Shown: positions 47,201-58,620, numbered from the stretch's first letter. The stretch: DNA of 64,000 bases from Carallia brachiata (GCA_021464245.1 JADCRB010000106.1:1024138-1088137), one strand, 5' to 3'. Program-made: numbers and translations. The notes: generated from the sequence alone by a model not told the origin.

Positions 47201-50200
47201 GTGAGACGACAACAACAGTAAAAGCAAATTCTTTGCCCGTAAGTGTATGAAAGGCAAAAAGTACATTAACAAAAGTATGCTCCTTGCCTGCACGAATATA
47301 AAAGGCGAGATAGTAACAACAACAAATTAGAGTCCTAGCCCATACAAGTTAAAAGGCTAGTGTCAACAATAACAAAGGCACACTCCTTGCTTGCATGAGC
47401 ATAAAAGGCGAGACGGCAACAGTAAGGCATGCTGCTTGCCCGCACAAGAATAAAAGGCGACATTTCAACAAGAAGAAAACTAGACTCCTTGCTTGTACGA
47501 ATATAAAATGCGAGACAGCAACAACAACAAAAGCATACTCCCTGTCAGGATAAGTACAATAAGAGAGACAGCAATAGCATACTCCTTGCCTGTATGAGTA
47601 TAAAAGATGAGATGGTAACAACAAGAAAACCGGAGACCATGCCCGCACGAGCATAAGAGGTAAGACAACAACAATAGCGAAAGTATACTCCTTGCACGCA
47701 AGAGTATAAACTACAATAAGTACAATAACAAAAGTATATAACTTGCCCACAGGAGAATAAAAGGCAAGACGGTAACAACAGCAAAGCAAGCTCCTAACCT
47801 GCATGAGTTAAAAGGCTGGACAGCAATAATAACAAAAGCAGATTCCTAGCCTGCAAGAGTATAAAAGGCGAGATGGTAGCAACAAAGCATGTTGGTTGCC
47901 TGAACGAGTGTAAAAGGTGATGCGGCAACAACAACAAAACCAGACACCTTGCCCATACGAGTATAAAAGGCAAGAGAGCTACAACAACAAAACCATACTC
48001 TTTGCCCGCACGAGTATAAGAGGCAAGAGGGCAATAGCAAAGCATACTGATCGCTCGCATGAGTATAAAAGGCATGGCGACAACAATAACAAAACCAAAC
48101 TCCTTGCCTGAACGAGTATGAGTGACGAGACAGCAACAATAACAAAAGTAGACTGCTTATCCACAAGAGTTTAAACGCGAAAAGTGCAGCAAAAAAAGTA
48201 TGCTCCTTGCCTTCACGAGTATAAAAGGCGAGATGGCAACAACAACGCATACTCCTTTCTCGCGCAAGCATAAAAGTGAGACGGCAATAACAACATATGC
48301 TCCTTGCCTGCACAAGTATAAAAGGCGAGCTGACAACAACACAAAACCATACTCCTTACTCGTGTATAAAGTAAGACAAAAACATACTCCTTGCCTGCAC
48401 AAATATATAAGGTAAGACGGCAACAGAAAAGCACACTCCTTACCCACACGAGTATAAAAGGCAAGTTGGTAACAATAGCAAAACTAGAATCCTTGCCCAC
48501 ATGAGTGTAAAAGATGAGACTGCAACAACAACTAAGGAAAATTCCTTGCTCGCAAAAGTATAAATGGCGAAAAGTAAAGCACAAAAACTATACACCTTGC
48601 CAGCGTGAGTATAAAAGGTGAGACTGCAACAACAATAAAGCAAACTCCTAACTCGCACGAGTGTAAAAGGCAACACGACAACAACAGCAATAGCAGACTC
48701 TTTGCCTGCAAGAGTAAAAAAGACGACAAGTACAACAGTAAAACTAGACCCCTTGACTGCACAAGCATAGAAGGCAGAACGACAAGAACAGCAAAAGTAG
48801 ACTCTTTGACCGCAAGAGTATGAAAGCCAAAACGTACAATAACAATAGTATACTGCTTGCCGACACAGTATAAAGGGTAAGATGGCAACAATAGTAAAGC
48901 AAACTCCTAGCCTGCACGAGTTAAAAGGCTACATGCTAGCAACAACAAAAGAAGACTCCTTATGACAACAACAAAGCATGTTGCTTGCCCGAACGAGAAT
49001 AAAAGGTGGCACGACATCAACAACAAAACTAGGCTCCCTCCCAGAACAAGTATAAAAGGAGAGACAGCAACAACAAAGATACTCCTTGCCTGCATGAGCA
49101 TAAAAGGTGAGACAACAACAATAGCAAAAGTAGACTCTTTGCCCCTAAGAGTATCAACGACAAAAAGTTCAATAACAAAAGTATGCACCTTGCCTGAACG
49201 AGAATAAAAAGCAAGACGGTAACAACAGTAGAGGAGACTCCTAACCCGCACGAGTTAAAAGTATAGACGATAACAACAAAGACAGATTCCTGGCTTGCGA
49301 GGGTATAAATGGCGAGAAGTACAACAACAAAAGTGTACACCTTGGCCGCACGAGAATAAAAAGCAAAACGGTAACAACAGTAGAGGAGACACCGAGCTCG
49401 TACGAGTTAAAAGGGTGGACGACAACAATAACAAAAGCAGATTCCTTGCCCACTAGAGTATAAAAGGCGAGACGACAGTAACAAAGCATACTACTTGCCC
49501 GCACGAGTGTAAAAGGTGACACGACAGCAACAACAAAACCAGACTCCTTATATGTACAAGTATGAAAGGCAAGATGGTAATAACCACAACACTATACTTC
49601 CTGCTCGAACGAGTTTAAAAGGCGAGATTGGCAACAACAAAGCATACTCCTTGCCCGCTTGAGCATAAAAGGTGAGACAAGAACAAAAACAAAACCAGAC
49701 TCCTTGCCCGCACAAGTATAAAAGTGAGATAGCAAAACAATAAATGCAGACTTTTTGCTCGCAAGAGTATAAAAGCGAAAAGTACTACAACAAAAGTGTA
49801 CTCGTTGCTCGCACAAGTGTAAAGGTGAGTCAGTAGCAATAGTAAAATTAGAATACTTGTCCGCACGAGTATAAAAGGCAAGACAACAATAGTAACAAAC
49901 GCAAACTCTTCGCTCACAAAAGTATAAATTGCAAAAAGTAAAAGAACAAAAGTATACTTATTGCCAACACAAGTATAAAATGTGAGACGACAACAACAGC
50001 AAAGCTCACTCTTAACTTGCATGAGTATAAAAGGTGATACGACAATAACAACAAAAGCAGACTCTTTGCCTACAAGAGTTTAAAAAACGACAAGTGCAAT
50101 TGTAGAACCAGACCCCTTGCACGCACGAGCATGAAAGGCGAGACGGCTACAACAGCAAAGTAGACTCCTAGCCCGTATGAGTAAAAAGACTAGAAGCTAG

Positions 50201-51933
50201 TAACAACAAAAGCAGACTCCTTGCTCGCACGAGTATAAATGGCGAGACGACAGCCAAAAAGCATGCTGCTTGCCCGCACAGGTGTAGAAGGCAACACAAC
50301 AACAACAACAACAAAACCATAATCCTTGCCCGTACGAGTATGAAAGTCGAGACAGTAATAACAATAAAAGCATGCTCCTCGTCCGCACGAGTATAAAAGT
50401 TGAGACAAGAACAGTGAAGCATGCTCGTTGCCCGCATGAGTACAAAAGGCAAGACAACAACAACAACCAAACGAGAGTCTTTTTTTTTCCCGAGTATAAA
50501 AGGTGAGACAACAACAACCGCAAAAGTAGACTGCTTGTCTAAAATAGTTTAAAGGCAAAAAGTACAACAATAAAAGTATACTCCTTGCCAGTAGGAGGAT
50601 AAAAGGTGAGACGATAACAACAACAAAACCAGACTTCTTTCCTGCACTATTATAAACGGTGAGACAGCAACAATAACAATTGCTGGCTTCTTGCCCGCAA
50701 GAATATAAAAAGCAAAAAGTACAACAACAACAGTGTACTTCTTGCCCACACGAGTATAAGAGGTAAGTTGACAACAACAACAAAGCTAGACTCTTTGCAC
50801 GCACGAGAATAATAGACGAAACGGTAAAAACAATAAAAGCAGACACCTTGCCTGCAAGAGTATAAAAGGCAAAAAGTACAATATGAAAAGTATTCATTTT
50901 GCCTGCACGACTATAACAGGCTAGATGACAATAATAGTGAAACAGACACCTAGCCCGCACGAGTATAAAAGGTGAGACAGCAATAACATCAAAGGCAGAC
51001 TCCTTGCCCACAAGAGTGTAAAAGGTGAGAAGTCAACAACAAAGCATACTCCATACTCGCATGAGTATAAAAGGCGAGATAGTAACAACAAGGAATGCTG
51101 CTTCGCTGGGTGGACATAAAAGGCAAGACAACAACACAACACAATCAAACTACTTGCCTGTACGAGTATAAATGGCGAAACGACAGTAATAACAAAAGCA
51201 CACTCCGTGCCACACGGGAATAAAAGGTGAGATGGCAACAATAAAGCATCCACTTTACCTGCACAAGTATAAAAGGCAAGACGACATCAACAAAGGATAC
51301 TCTTTACCCACAGAAGTATAAAAGGCAAGATGGCAAGAAGGCATACTCCTTCCCACAGGAGCATAAAAGGTGAGACACAACAACAAAGCACACTCTTTGC
51401 TCCCACAAGTGTAAAAGGCGAGATGAAAACAACAAAGGTGCTCCTAGCCCACATGAATATAAAAGCCGAGACGCCAACAACAACAAAACCAACTCCTTGC
51501 CCGCACGAGTATAAAATGCGAGTTGGCAACAATTACACATGAATACTGCTTGCATGCACGAGTATAAATGGCAAGACAGCAACAACAAAGCAAACTCCTT
51601 CCCTGGAAGAGTATAAAAGTTGAGACGGCAAAAGCAAAGAATGCTCCTTACTCACACGAGTATAAAAGGTAAGACGGCAATAGTAGAAGCATACTCCTTG
51701 CCCACACAAATTTAAAAGGTGAGACAGCAAAAGCAAAGTATACTGCTTGCCCGAACGAGTATAAAAAGCAGTTTGTAACAATAAAAAACTAGACTCCTTG
51801 CCTGCATGAGTGTAAAATGCAAGACAACAACAACAACAAAAGTAGACTCCTTGCCCTCAACAGCATAAAATGCATAAAGTACAACAACAAAAGCAGACTC
51901 CTAGCCCACACGAGTTAAAAGGCTAGACGACAA

Positions 51934-52724
51934 TATTTTGGTGTGTTTGGGTGGTGAGAAATAGTGTTCTTCCGCGAGTTTTTGGATCTACATACCCAGA
52001 TAGGGTAGTTAATATAGGCAATGGAGCAATCACCGTCTTACTGGTAGAGGCGGTCATGCTTTTCTTTGCTGCCATGAGTGCACTGAAGTCCTTTTTTTTT
52101 AGGAACCTTTTTTGTTGACTTTTTTTTTATTGTTTTTTTTTTTGCTTCTTTCTTTTTTTATGAAGGAGCAAAAGATGGGGGGCAAGGATGTCCTACTAAG
52201 CGTGCCAGAAATTTGATGCGATTGTAAATTTTGAACCTTAAAACATATAGACTTGAAAATACAATTACAAATTACAAATATAAGTTTTAAATTTTTGTGG
52301 GGCCGATCTCTGTTCAGATCCTCCGATTAATGCTCCTTTGTGCTTTCGTTAAGGGCCACGTGAGCTTCATCTTCAAAGAAAGAAATAAATTCCACAACTT
52401 GACCTTGAACGAAAAAATGAATTCCACTAGGCTGAGGCTTGATCTCAGGCGGATGCTTTAACTCTAGTGAGAGCCGTAGAGGTTTGATCTCGATCGGACT
52501 GGCATGACACTTTTGAGGGCCGTATGAGCTTGATTTTAGATGGACTGGTTTGACTTCACTAAGGGCTGTAGGAGCTTGATCTCAAACGGACTGGCTTGAC
52601 TTTACTGAGAGCCTTATGGGCTTGATCTTAGATGGACTAGTTTGACTCCACTGAGCGCCGCAAGAGGCTTAATCTTAGACAGATATTTAATATTTTAATA
52701 TCTTAGATTTTTGATTTAGTAGAT
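51934..52724 (-). mobile_element. Tat-type LTR or 5' leader-like block, non-coding
   Basis: Homologous in the same orientation to 61048-61660: both share a GGTGAGAAAT start, GTAGGGTAGTT, a T-rich tract, AGATGGG(G/A)GGCAA(G/A)GAT, and GGGGxCGATCTCTGT then GCTCCTTTGTG. Strand is inferred from the gag-like start that follows the homologous block on the minus strand at 60982. Long T runs lie at 52091-52160 and a 46-bp tandem repeat at 52473-52695. I see no protein-coding signal. The LTR ends could not be fixed, so LTR identity is an inference. Confidence 0.55.
52473..52695 (+). repeat. 46-bp tandem repeat, ~4.5 copies
   Basis: Units start at 52473, 52519, 52565, 52611 and 52657 with an exact 46-bp spacing. 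The core is GCCGTATGAGCTTGAT, then GATGGACTGGTTTGACT. The homologous block near 61605-61640 has only about one unit, so this is a local expansion. Confidence 0.85.
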
Positions 52725-52898
52725 CCAACTCAATGGCAACGAGAGAGCATACACCTAAAATACTAAAATTATAATTTTTAAGAAGAGGATGGAGGGAACA
52801 AAAAAATATAAAAAGAGGTTTTTGAAGGCCTCTTTCCCTCCTCTTAAAAATTATAATTTAGTATTTTGGCGTATACTCTCTGGTAACCACTGAGTTGG
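52725..52898. repeat. Long imperfect palindrome (arms ~65-74 bp)
   Basis: The left arm from CCAACTCAATGGCAACGAGA (52725-52798) is inverted at 52834-52898 (ending ACCACTGAGTTGG), with a loop of ~35 bp that includes AAAAATATAAAAAG. The left arm is homologous to 61676-61735. It may be a foldback element, or an inversion junction of the LTR-like block. Confidence 0.8.
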
Positions 52899-52919
52899 AC
52901 TTGCTAGATTTAAAACCTT

Positions 52920-54140
52920 TAGGCCTAGTATAGGCATTTCCTTGTAACTTCATGCAAATACATCTTGTATTGACTTAATACTTGGACATATTCTTGTTCC
53001 TCTTTTGGTGTGAGTAAGGGCCATTGACGGATGTAGGTCAAGCATCTTTAAGGGAACCAAATTGACTTCCTTGAGTTCATCATTGGTAGCTTGGCCGCCG
53101 TCTTCCAGTTTTGGAGGAGCCTCTTTTATTTCATTGTCTGATGAGTTAGACTTAGCCTCCTCACTAATTGTGACGTGAAATGTAGAGGATTTAACTTCCT
53201 CTTCTCCACCTAACTGAATTGACTTCAAGTCAGGCCTCTCCTGCTTGTTGATAATGGTGATGGCGCGTGCATCAACTAATCAGTTTTGCATTTTCAATGT
53301 AATCCTCATAGGAAACTTCTTCTGATAGCGATGGTCAGGTCAGGACTTTAAAGATTGAGCAATGGCACCATAGGTGCATTTAATTTGTAGTGTACCCATT
53401 GTGTTTAGGTTTGAGAAGTCATAACCTGCCTTAGCAAATAGTCTATATGCATTAGGATCAAATCCTTCGTCTGTTCTTTTCTCTATAAATGAGTCATGTT
53501 CAATTGCCCCCTTGAGTGGCCTAAAAAAACCTTTTAGAGGTTTTAAAGGAAAACCGTCTCAATCTTTGTTATTGGTAGGGTGTTAGTCTCCTTCAAACTG
53601 TGAAGCTCTTTTATCTTCAATTCATTGTTTCTTTCCTTTTGTTTGAGATCAGCGCAATAAGAGAAAGGAGGTTGGCTTTCTTGACGCTGCGACTTTGGCA
53701 CATAGCATAGGATTACAGTAGAACCCAAAGATGCGGTCACATGTGAACGAAGTTCAGTAGGCTGTCATGGCTTTTCGTCTATTGGAGTCTATGAGCGAGC
53801 ATTGATAGAGTCTTCAGTAGCTTCAACCTTTTTCAAGTTGCCTCCTATTGAGAAAATTTTTGAAGGAATAATTTTGGGATTGTCTGAGTCAGTGTAAAAG
53901 ATTATGCCTGCTAAATGTGATTCAGCATCATCAAACGGCTTTAAGTTGTCATTAACGTTTTGACCACTCATGGTGGTGATTAAATGTGGCTCACTTCCAG
54001 AGAAAAGAACAGATGAAGAATTTGGTCGTAATGCATATAGGCTCTTTGCTAAGGTGGGCAATGACTTCTGAAACCCTAAAATAATGGGTACGCTGCCAAC
54101 TAAATGCATGCATGGCACCACTGATCAATCTTCAAAGTCT
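52920..54140 (-). pseudogene. Tat-type Ty3/gypsy pol segment upstream of RT (antisense)
   Basis: Minus-strand pieces, broken by stops and frameshifts: 53789-54121 (SVPIILGFQKSLPTLAKSLY, then PSKIFSIGGNLKKV), 53543-53740, a segment near 53440 with GFDPNAYRLFAKAGYDFSN, and 52950-53228 (ISEEAKSNSSDNEIKEAPP ... LTHTKRG) leading to IQDVFA.SYKEMP at the RT entry. Known: the AY.L..KAGYDFSNP block and the QDVFAWSYKEMPGL entry are typical of the Tat/Retand group. The piece is cut at ~52920 next to the palindrome. The 52950-53290 part is duplicated in inverse orientation at 54195-54450. Confidence 0.75.
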
Positions 54141-54453
54141 CGACCAAGCCTAAGCTATCAGAAGAAGTTGCCTGTATAGAGCAAATTGAAAAGCCAAAAC
54201 CGGTTAGTTGATGCACGTGCCATCACCATCTCCTACAAGTAGGAGAGGCCCAACTTGAAGTCAATCCTGTCAAGTGGAGAAGAATAAGTCAAATCTATAC
54301 ATTTCACGTCACAATTAGTGAGGAGGCTGAGTCTGACTCATTAATAGCGAAATAAAATAGGCTCCGCCAAAACACGAAGATGGCGACCAAGCCATCGTTG
54401 ATCAACTCAAGGAAATCAATCTTGGTTCCCCAGAAGATCCTTGACCTACATTC

Positions 54454-55101
54454 ATGAGTGCCTTACTCACACTAGAAGAGGAACAAGAATATTTCCATGT
54501 ATTAAGACAATACAAGGATGTATTTGCATGGAGTTACAAGAAAATGCCTGGACTTGAGCTGAAGATCACGAAGCACCGTCTAGTAGTAAGGAAGGGTACC
54601 CATCCCATCAAGCAACTACAACAGCGGTTCTACTCGGAGGTAATTCCACAAATTGAGAAAGAAGTCAACAAGTTAATCAATGTTAGCTTCATCTGAGAAG
54701 TCACTTATCCAACATAGATAGAAAATATAGTCTTAGTGAAAAAGAAATATGGGCAGCTAAGGGTTTGTGTCAACTTTAGAGACCTCAATCGGGTTTGCCC
54801 AAAAGATGACTTTCTGCTACCCATCACAGAAATCATGGTCGATGTAACTACTAGCCATGAGATATTATCCTTCATGGATGATTCTTCAGGCTATAACCAA
54901 ATCAAGATGGCACTAGAAGATGAGGAGTTCATAGCATTCTGCACGCCAAAAGGAATATACTTCTACAAAGTCATGCCATCTGGGCAAAAGAATGCTAGTG
55001 CCACTTATCAACGTGCCATGCAAAATATTTTCGACGACGTGCTTCACAAAATTGTAGAATGTTATGTTGATGACCTGATGGTAAAGCGTAAGGAGCACTG
55101 A
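54454..55101 (+). pseudogene. Tat-type reverse transcriptase
   Basis: Entry segment QYKDVFAWSYKKMPGLELKI (54454-54696), stop, then from 54736 VKKKYGQLRVCVNFRDLNRV, CPKDDFLLPITEIMVD, FMDDSSGYNQIKMA, FCTPKGIYFYKVMPSGQKNA and the catalytic YVDD at 55062-55073. Both catalytic Asp of YVDD are present. The first catalytic block reads FMDDSSGYNQ where FMDGFSGYNQ is usual. A TGA follows EH at 55099. Synthesises element cDNA in intact relatives; broken here by at least two stops. Confidence 0.88.
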
Positions 55102-55730
55102 GATCATCTGGAGGACCTCAAGGTGGTGTTTGAAAGACTTGGCAAGCATTAGCTCAAAATGAACGCTGTCAAGTGCGCATTTGGTGTCACATCAAGAAAG
55201 TTCCTTAGATTTTTGGTACGTCATCATGGCATTGAAGTTGATCAATCAAAGGTTAAGGCAATTCAAAAGATGCCTAAACTTAAAAATCTTCACAAGTTGT
55301 GAAGTCTATAAGGAAAATTGGCCTACATTCGTCGTTTCATCTCCAACTTAGCTGGGAGGTGTCAACCTTTCCATCGATTGATGAAAAAGATGTCAACTTC
55401 AAGTGGGATGAAGCTTGTAGCAAAGCCTTCAAAAGAATAAAGAAGTACCTTTCCAATCCACCAATCTTAGGTGCTCTAATTCAAGGGAAGCCATTAATTC
55501 TCTACATTGTTGTACAGGAAAGATCTTTAGGAGTTCTGCTTGCAGGACAATGAGCAAGGAAAGGAAGTTGCCTTATACTACTTGAGCAGAACATTAAACA
55601 GTTTAGAGTTGAATTACTCACCCATTCAAAAGACATGTCTAGCACTCTTCTTCGCCTTTGATAAGCTAAAGCACTACATGGAAGCTCACACAATTCACCT
55701 CGCTGCTAGAGCTAATCCTATCAAGTAAAT
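55102..55730 (+). pseudogene. Tat-type RT thumb and first RNase H
   Basis: After the stop the frame continues DHLEDLKVVFERLGKH, stop, LKMNAVKCAFGVTSRKFL, then frame changes; FKWDEACSKAFKRIKKYLSN leads into RNase H with ERSLGVLLAGQ, stop, and EVALYYLSRTLNSLELNYSP then KTCLALFFAFDKLKHYMEAH. These are standard Ty3/gypsy RNase H elements. Stops near 55150, 55300 and 55551 disable it. Confidence 0.82.
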
Positions 55731-56130
55731 CTTGTCTAGACCAGTCTCATCAGGATGACTTGCTAAGTGGGCAGTCATAGGGCAAGTTTTAGCAGATTTC
55801 CATGCAGATCATCCTGCCCTGTCTGATTGGAACTCTACAAATGATCTCCCAGATGAAGAAGTCTTTTACATCGAGACATTGCCACCATGGACAATGTTCT
55901 TCGATGATGCAGCAAGGCATGATGGTGCTAGTGCGGATGTAGTATTTGTCACTCCTCAAAGACAAATACTATCATATGCTATCATCCTTTGTGAGTTATG
56001 CTCAAATAATGTCGTCGAGTACCAAACATTAATCATTGGTCTCCAAATGGTGGTTGATATGAAGATTCCAACAATAGAAGTCCATAGAGATTCTCAGCTC
56101 ATCATCAGTCAACTTACTGGGTTGTGATGT
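55731..56130 (+). pseudogene. Tat-type second (archaeal-type) RNase H
   Basis: From LPDEEVFYIETLPPWTMFFD at ~55850, open 55879-56127: FDDAARHDGASADVVFVTP (usual FDGAARxNGAGAGVVF), NVVEYQTLIIGLQMVVDM and EVHRDSQLIISQLTG. Known: this extra RNase H is acquired only in the Tat group among plant Ty3/gypsy elements. The Gly of the FDG active site is changed to Asp. TGA at 56125 ends the frame. Confidence 0.83.
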
Positions 56131-57625
56131 CAAGAAAGAAAACCTTTCCCCTTATTATTGGTGCACTCGGTAGCGGATGGATGAATTGGAAAGCATCACC
56201 TTGGAACACATTCCTCATCCAGAAAACTCTCAGGCAGACAAGTTGGCTAATCTAGCCACGTCTCTTGCAAAGTTAAAAATCCAAACTATAGTGGTTGCTG
56301 TATGTCATTGTGCCACAAAATGATGATAAAGAAAGTGAAACAACTAGCGTTGTCTCCGTACGTCTTACTGAGGCCGATCATTGGCATCAACCAATCATTG
56401 ACTACCTATAGCATGGAAAACTACCTAAAGACTGTCACTAGAAGCTAGAAATCCAACGTCGAACTTCTTGCTTCTTATGTCTCAAAGACACTTTGTATGA
56501 AAGGTCTTTTGATGGAGTACTACTCCATTGTCTAGGCGGTGAAGAGGCAAAACAAGCTCTTGAAGAAGCACATTCCACGTCTGTGGCGGACATCAATTAG
56601 GACCCATGTTGCACTTCAAACTTAGAAGGATGGGGTACTACTGGCCGACTATGGTACGTGATGCATTGCAATTTGCCAAAACTTGTCAAGCTTGTTAGTT
56701 TCATGCAAATTACATACATCATCTGCCAGAGCCACTACATTCGACCATTTTGTCCTGGTCTTTTGAAGCTTGGAGACTTGATTTAGTGGGGCCTTTGCCA
56801 AAGTCATCCGTGGGCTACCTTTACATTCTTGCAGCAACAGATTGCTTTCCAAAATGGGCTAAAGCTATTCCACTTAGAGAAGTGAAGAAAGAACATGTTG
56901 TCAATTTCATCTAGACTCATTTATTCTATCGCTATGGAGTTCCTCGACTCATCATCATTGACAACAACAAGCAGTTCTACAATAGTTTCATTGATAAGCT
57001 CTGCAAAAAGTTCAAGTTCAAGCAGTACAAGTCATCAATGTATAATACCCCCACTAATGGCTTAGCTGAAGCATTTAATAAAACCTTGTACAACTCATTA
57101 CGAAAGGCAATCTCCAAATCCAAAAGGGATTGGCATAATAGAATTCCTGAGGCGTTATGGGCATATCGCACAACTTATTAGGCTCCAACACAGGTGACAA
57201 CGTATGCCCTTATCTATGGTATCGAAGTAATACTACCATTGGAAATATAGATCTCGTCTCTCCGCATGGTTGTTCAAGAACGCCTCACATAGGAGGAAAA
57301 TGCTCGACTGCGTTTGGATGAGTTAAAACCCCTTGATGAGAAAAGGCTCCAAGCACAACAACAACATGAGTGCTACCAAGCCTGACTTGCAAATGCATTC
57401 AACCATAGAGTTCGTCCTCAATCATTCCAAGTTGGGCACCTTGTTCTTGCTGTACGACAACCCATCAACTTAAAATACTGACTCGGTGACAAGCTCACTT
57501 CCAAATGGGATGGGCCATACCTAGTTCAAGAAGCTTACACAAATAATGCTTACATGCTGTTAAAATAAGAAGACATCCGAATTGACCCAATTAACAGTAA
57601 ATTTCTAAAGCGTTATTATGTATAA
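56131..57625 (+). pseudogene. Tat-type integrase
   Basis: 56131-56570 is a degraded linker. From ~56600 come the HHCC-end remnant (MGYYWPTMVRDALQFAKTC), core DDE blocks with SFEAWRLDLVGPLPKSS, then LIIIDNNKQFYNSFIDKLCK and PTNGLAEAFNKTLYNSLRKA, and C-terminal LGDKLTSKWDGPYLVQEAYT and FLKRYYV ending at ~57624. The Asp (RLDLVG), Asp (IIDNN) and Glu (GLAEAF) of the catalytic triad are all readable. Stops at about 56698, 56914, 57178 and 57248 show it is dead. It matches the antisense copy at 63360-64000. Confidence 0.87.
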
Positions 57626-58020
57626 AAAAAAAAAGAAAGACATTCAAAGAAAAGAAAAAAATTAAAAATTAAAAAAATAAAAAAATAAAAAAATAAAAAA
57701 AATTTGAAGAACATGCATAGGCCTAAAAACCCAAAGCCCAAAGCCCAAAATCCAAGTCTAAAATCCAAAGCCAAAGCCAAAGCCAAAGCCCAAAACCCAA
57801 GTCCAAAAACCAACTCCAAAGTCCAAATCCAAACCTAAGTCCAGAAGCCCAAATCTAAAGTCCAAATCCAAACTTGAACTTAAAGCCCTAAATCCAAACT
57901 TGAACCCAAAGCACAAATCTAAACTGGAACCCAAGAGTATAAACTGTGAACGGCCCAAAAACCAAAAATAAAAACCCAGTCCAAAACTCATATCCGCATG
58001 AGTATAAACTGTGAATGACC
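57626..58020 (+). repeat. E1 3' untranslated region: CCAAA-rich repeats and two minisatellite-like units
   Basis: An A-rich stretch (57626-57715) is followed by a degenerate hexamer-like series of CCAAAG, CCAAAT and CCCAAA (57720-57935). Then come two divergent units, CAAGAGTATAAACTGTGAACGG (57933-57954, shown in part) and GCATGAGTATAAACTGTGAA (57996-58015), whose GAGTATAAA core matches the big arrays. No protein is supported. In the antisense copy E2 the same position holds five ordinary minisatellite units. Confidence 0.8.
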
Positions 58021-58141
58021 AAAAAAAATAAAAACGATTAAGTCTGAATCATTGTTCCAGTCTCAACCTTTTACTTGTCTTCACCACATATCAAGCTTTT
58101 GCTCATTTGCAATAAGAAAGATAAAACCTCAAAACTAGGGA

Positions 58142-58433
58142 GAGGATAGGGTACCACGCACTAGATGGCAACCAAATTCGGTGCAACTGCGAATCTTGGA
58201 AGAGTATTTTCGCAACAATGGAAGCGCTTGTCCTAATTCATCGCAGCTCTCCCAACTTGCTTCACAACTGCGACTGTACAGAGGAGTCGAAACAAAAGGT
58301 GTGTATTTTTAGTTTCAATACCGGAGAAGTAAGGAGAGAACAACACAGAGGGCTGTCGTTTCTACAGCACAGCCCGTTTTTACCATTACAACTGTTCCTA
58401 CGATAGATCTCACCAGTATTGCTTCACCCTCAA
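58142..58433 (+). pseudogene. WOX-type homeodomain relic, sense copy
   Basis: One frame from 58157 gives a near-complete homeodomain of about 61 residues: RTRWQPNSVQLRILEEYF (helix 1), CPNSSQLSQLASQLRLY (helix 2), then GVYF, a stop, FQYRRSKERT (helix 3). Known: RW.P...QL.ILE and the final [V/I]Y.WFQNRR.K are WUSCHEL-related homeobox hallmarks. Seen: the invariant Trp of WFQNRR is TAG (58310-58312) and the invariant Asn is Tyr, so it cannot bind DNA normally. It lies directly downstream of Tat E1 repeats, and its sister lies in the same place in E2, so it appears captured by the element. Subfamily not assigned; symbol left empty. Downstream similarity between the copies continues to ~58433. 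Confidence 0.75.
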
Positions 58434-58620
58434 ATGAAATTACCAGTTTGAGCTCCCTATTTCGTGCAAAGCTATAGTCTATTGCAATACAAATAATGGT
58501 TATGGAGGTTTTACTCCCTATCATATGGAGCCTCAAGCTCCAGCGAAGGGTTCATCCTTTATAGATACTTCAATCTGGGAAGAAACCTCGCACAAGAAGG
58601 GAGCCACTCTGGTAAGACTT
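58434..58620. other. Unassigned stretch between WOX relic and chromovirus LTR
   Basis: No clear gene or repeat. A possible continuation of the WOX relic (Ser-rich GASSSSEGFILYR, then HSGKT before GGTAAG at 58607-58612, which would suit a 5' splice site) can be read but is weak. Confidence 0.35.

Larger units (their letters stand above)
33047..51933 (+). repeat. Minisatellite array B, degenerate ~50-bp unit
   Basis: The same unit family and orientation as 1-14227, roughly 360 copies including those hidden by a 434-N gap. The same tail variants occur (GTAT, GCAT, GCAG, CCAG), as does the CTAGCC/GTTAAAAGGCTAGAC variant, so both arrays share their history. The left border is chromovirus RNase H at 33046. 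The right border (GACGACAA at 51926-51933) changes abruptly to a Tat-type LTR-like block. Minus-strand frames of up to several hundred codons exist only because the unit lacks stops on that strand. Confidence 0.97.
54195..57625 (+). mobile_element. Tat-type Ty3/gypsy element copy E1 (sense), pol region
   Basis: Collinear RT, RNase H, second (archaeal-type) RNase H and integrase in the plus orientation, with stops and small frameshifts throughout. Known: a second RNase H between the first one and integrase is diagnostic of the Tat clade. Its 5' edge (54141-54195) is an inversion junction with the antisense segment on the left; downstream comes the 3' untranslated region with its repeats. Gag, protease and a recognisable 5' LTR are missing. 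Confidence 0.88.

Noticed and set aside
54195..57625. Endogenous plant pararetrovirus (caulimovirid) origin for the pol sequences
   Set aside because: Integrase, a second RNase H and (in other copies) chromodomains, LTRs and a tRNA-Met PBS identify LTR retrotransposons; no movement protein or viral coat signature was seen.
57616..57991. Minus-strand frames rich in Gly-Phe-Leu over the CCAAA region, and their counterparts at 62593-63235
   Set aside because: Low-complexity hexamer repeats; the composition alone produces the frames.
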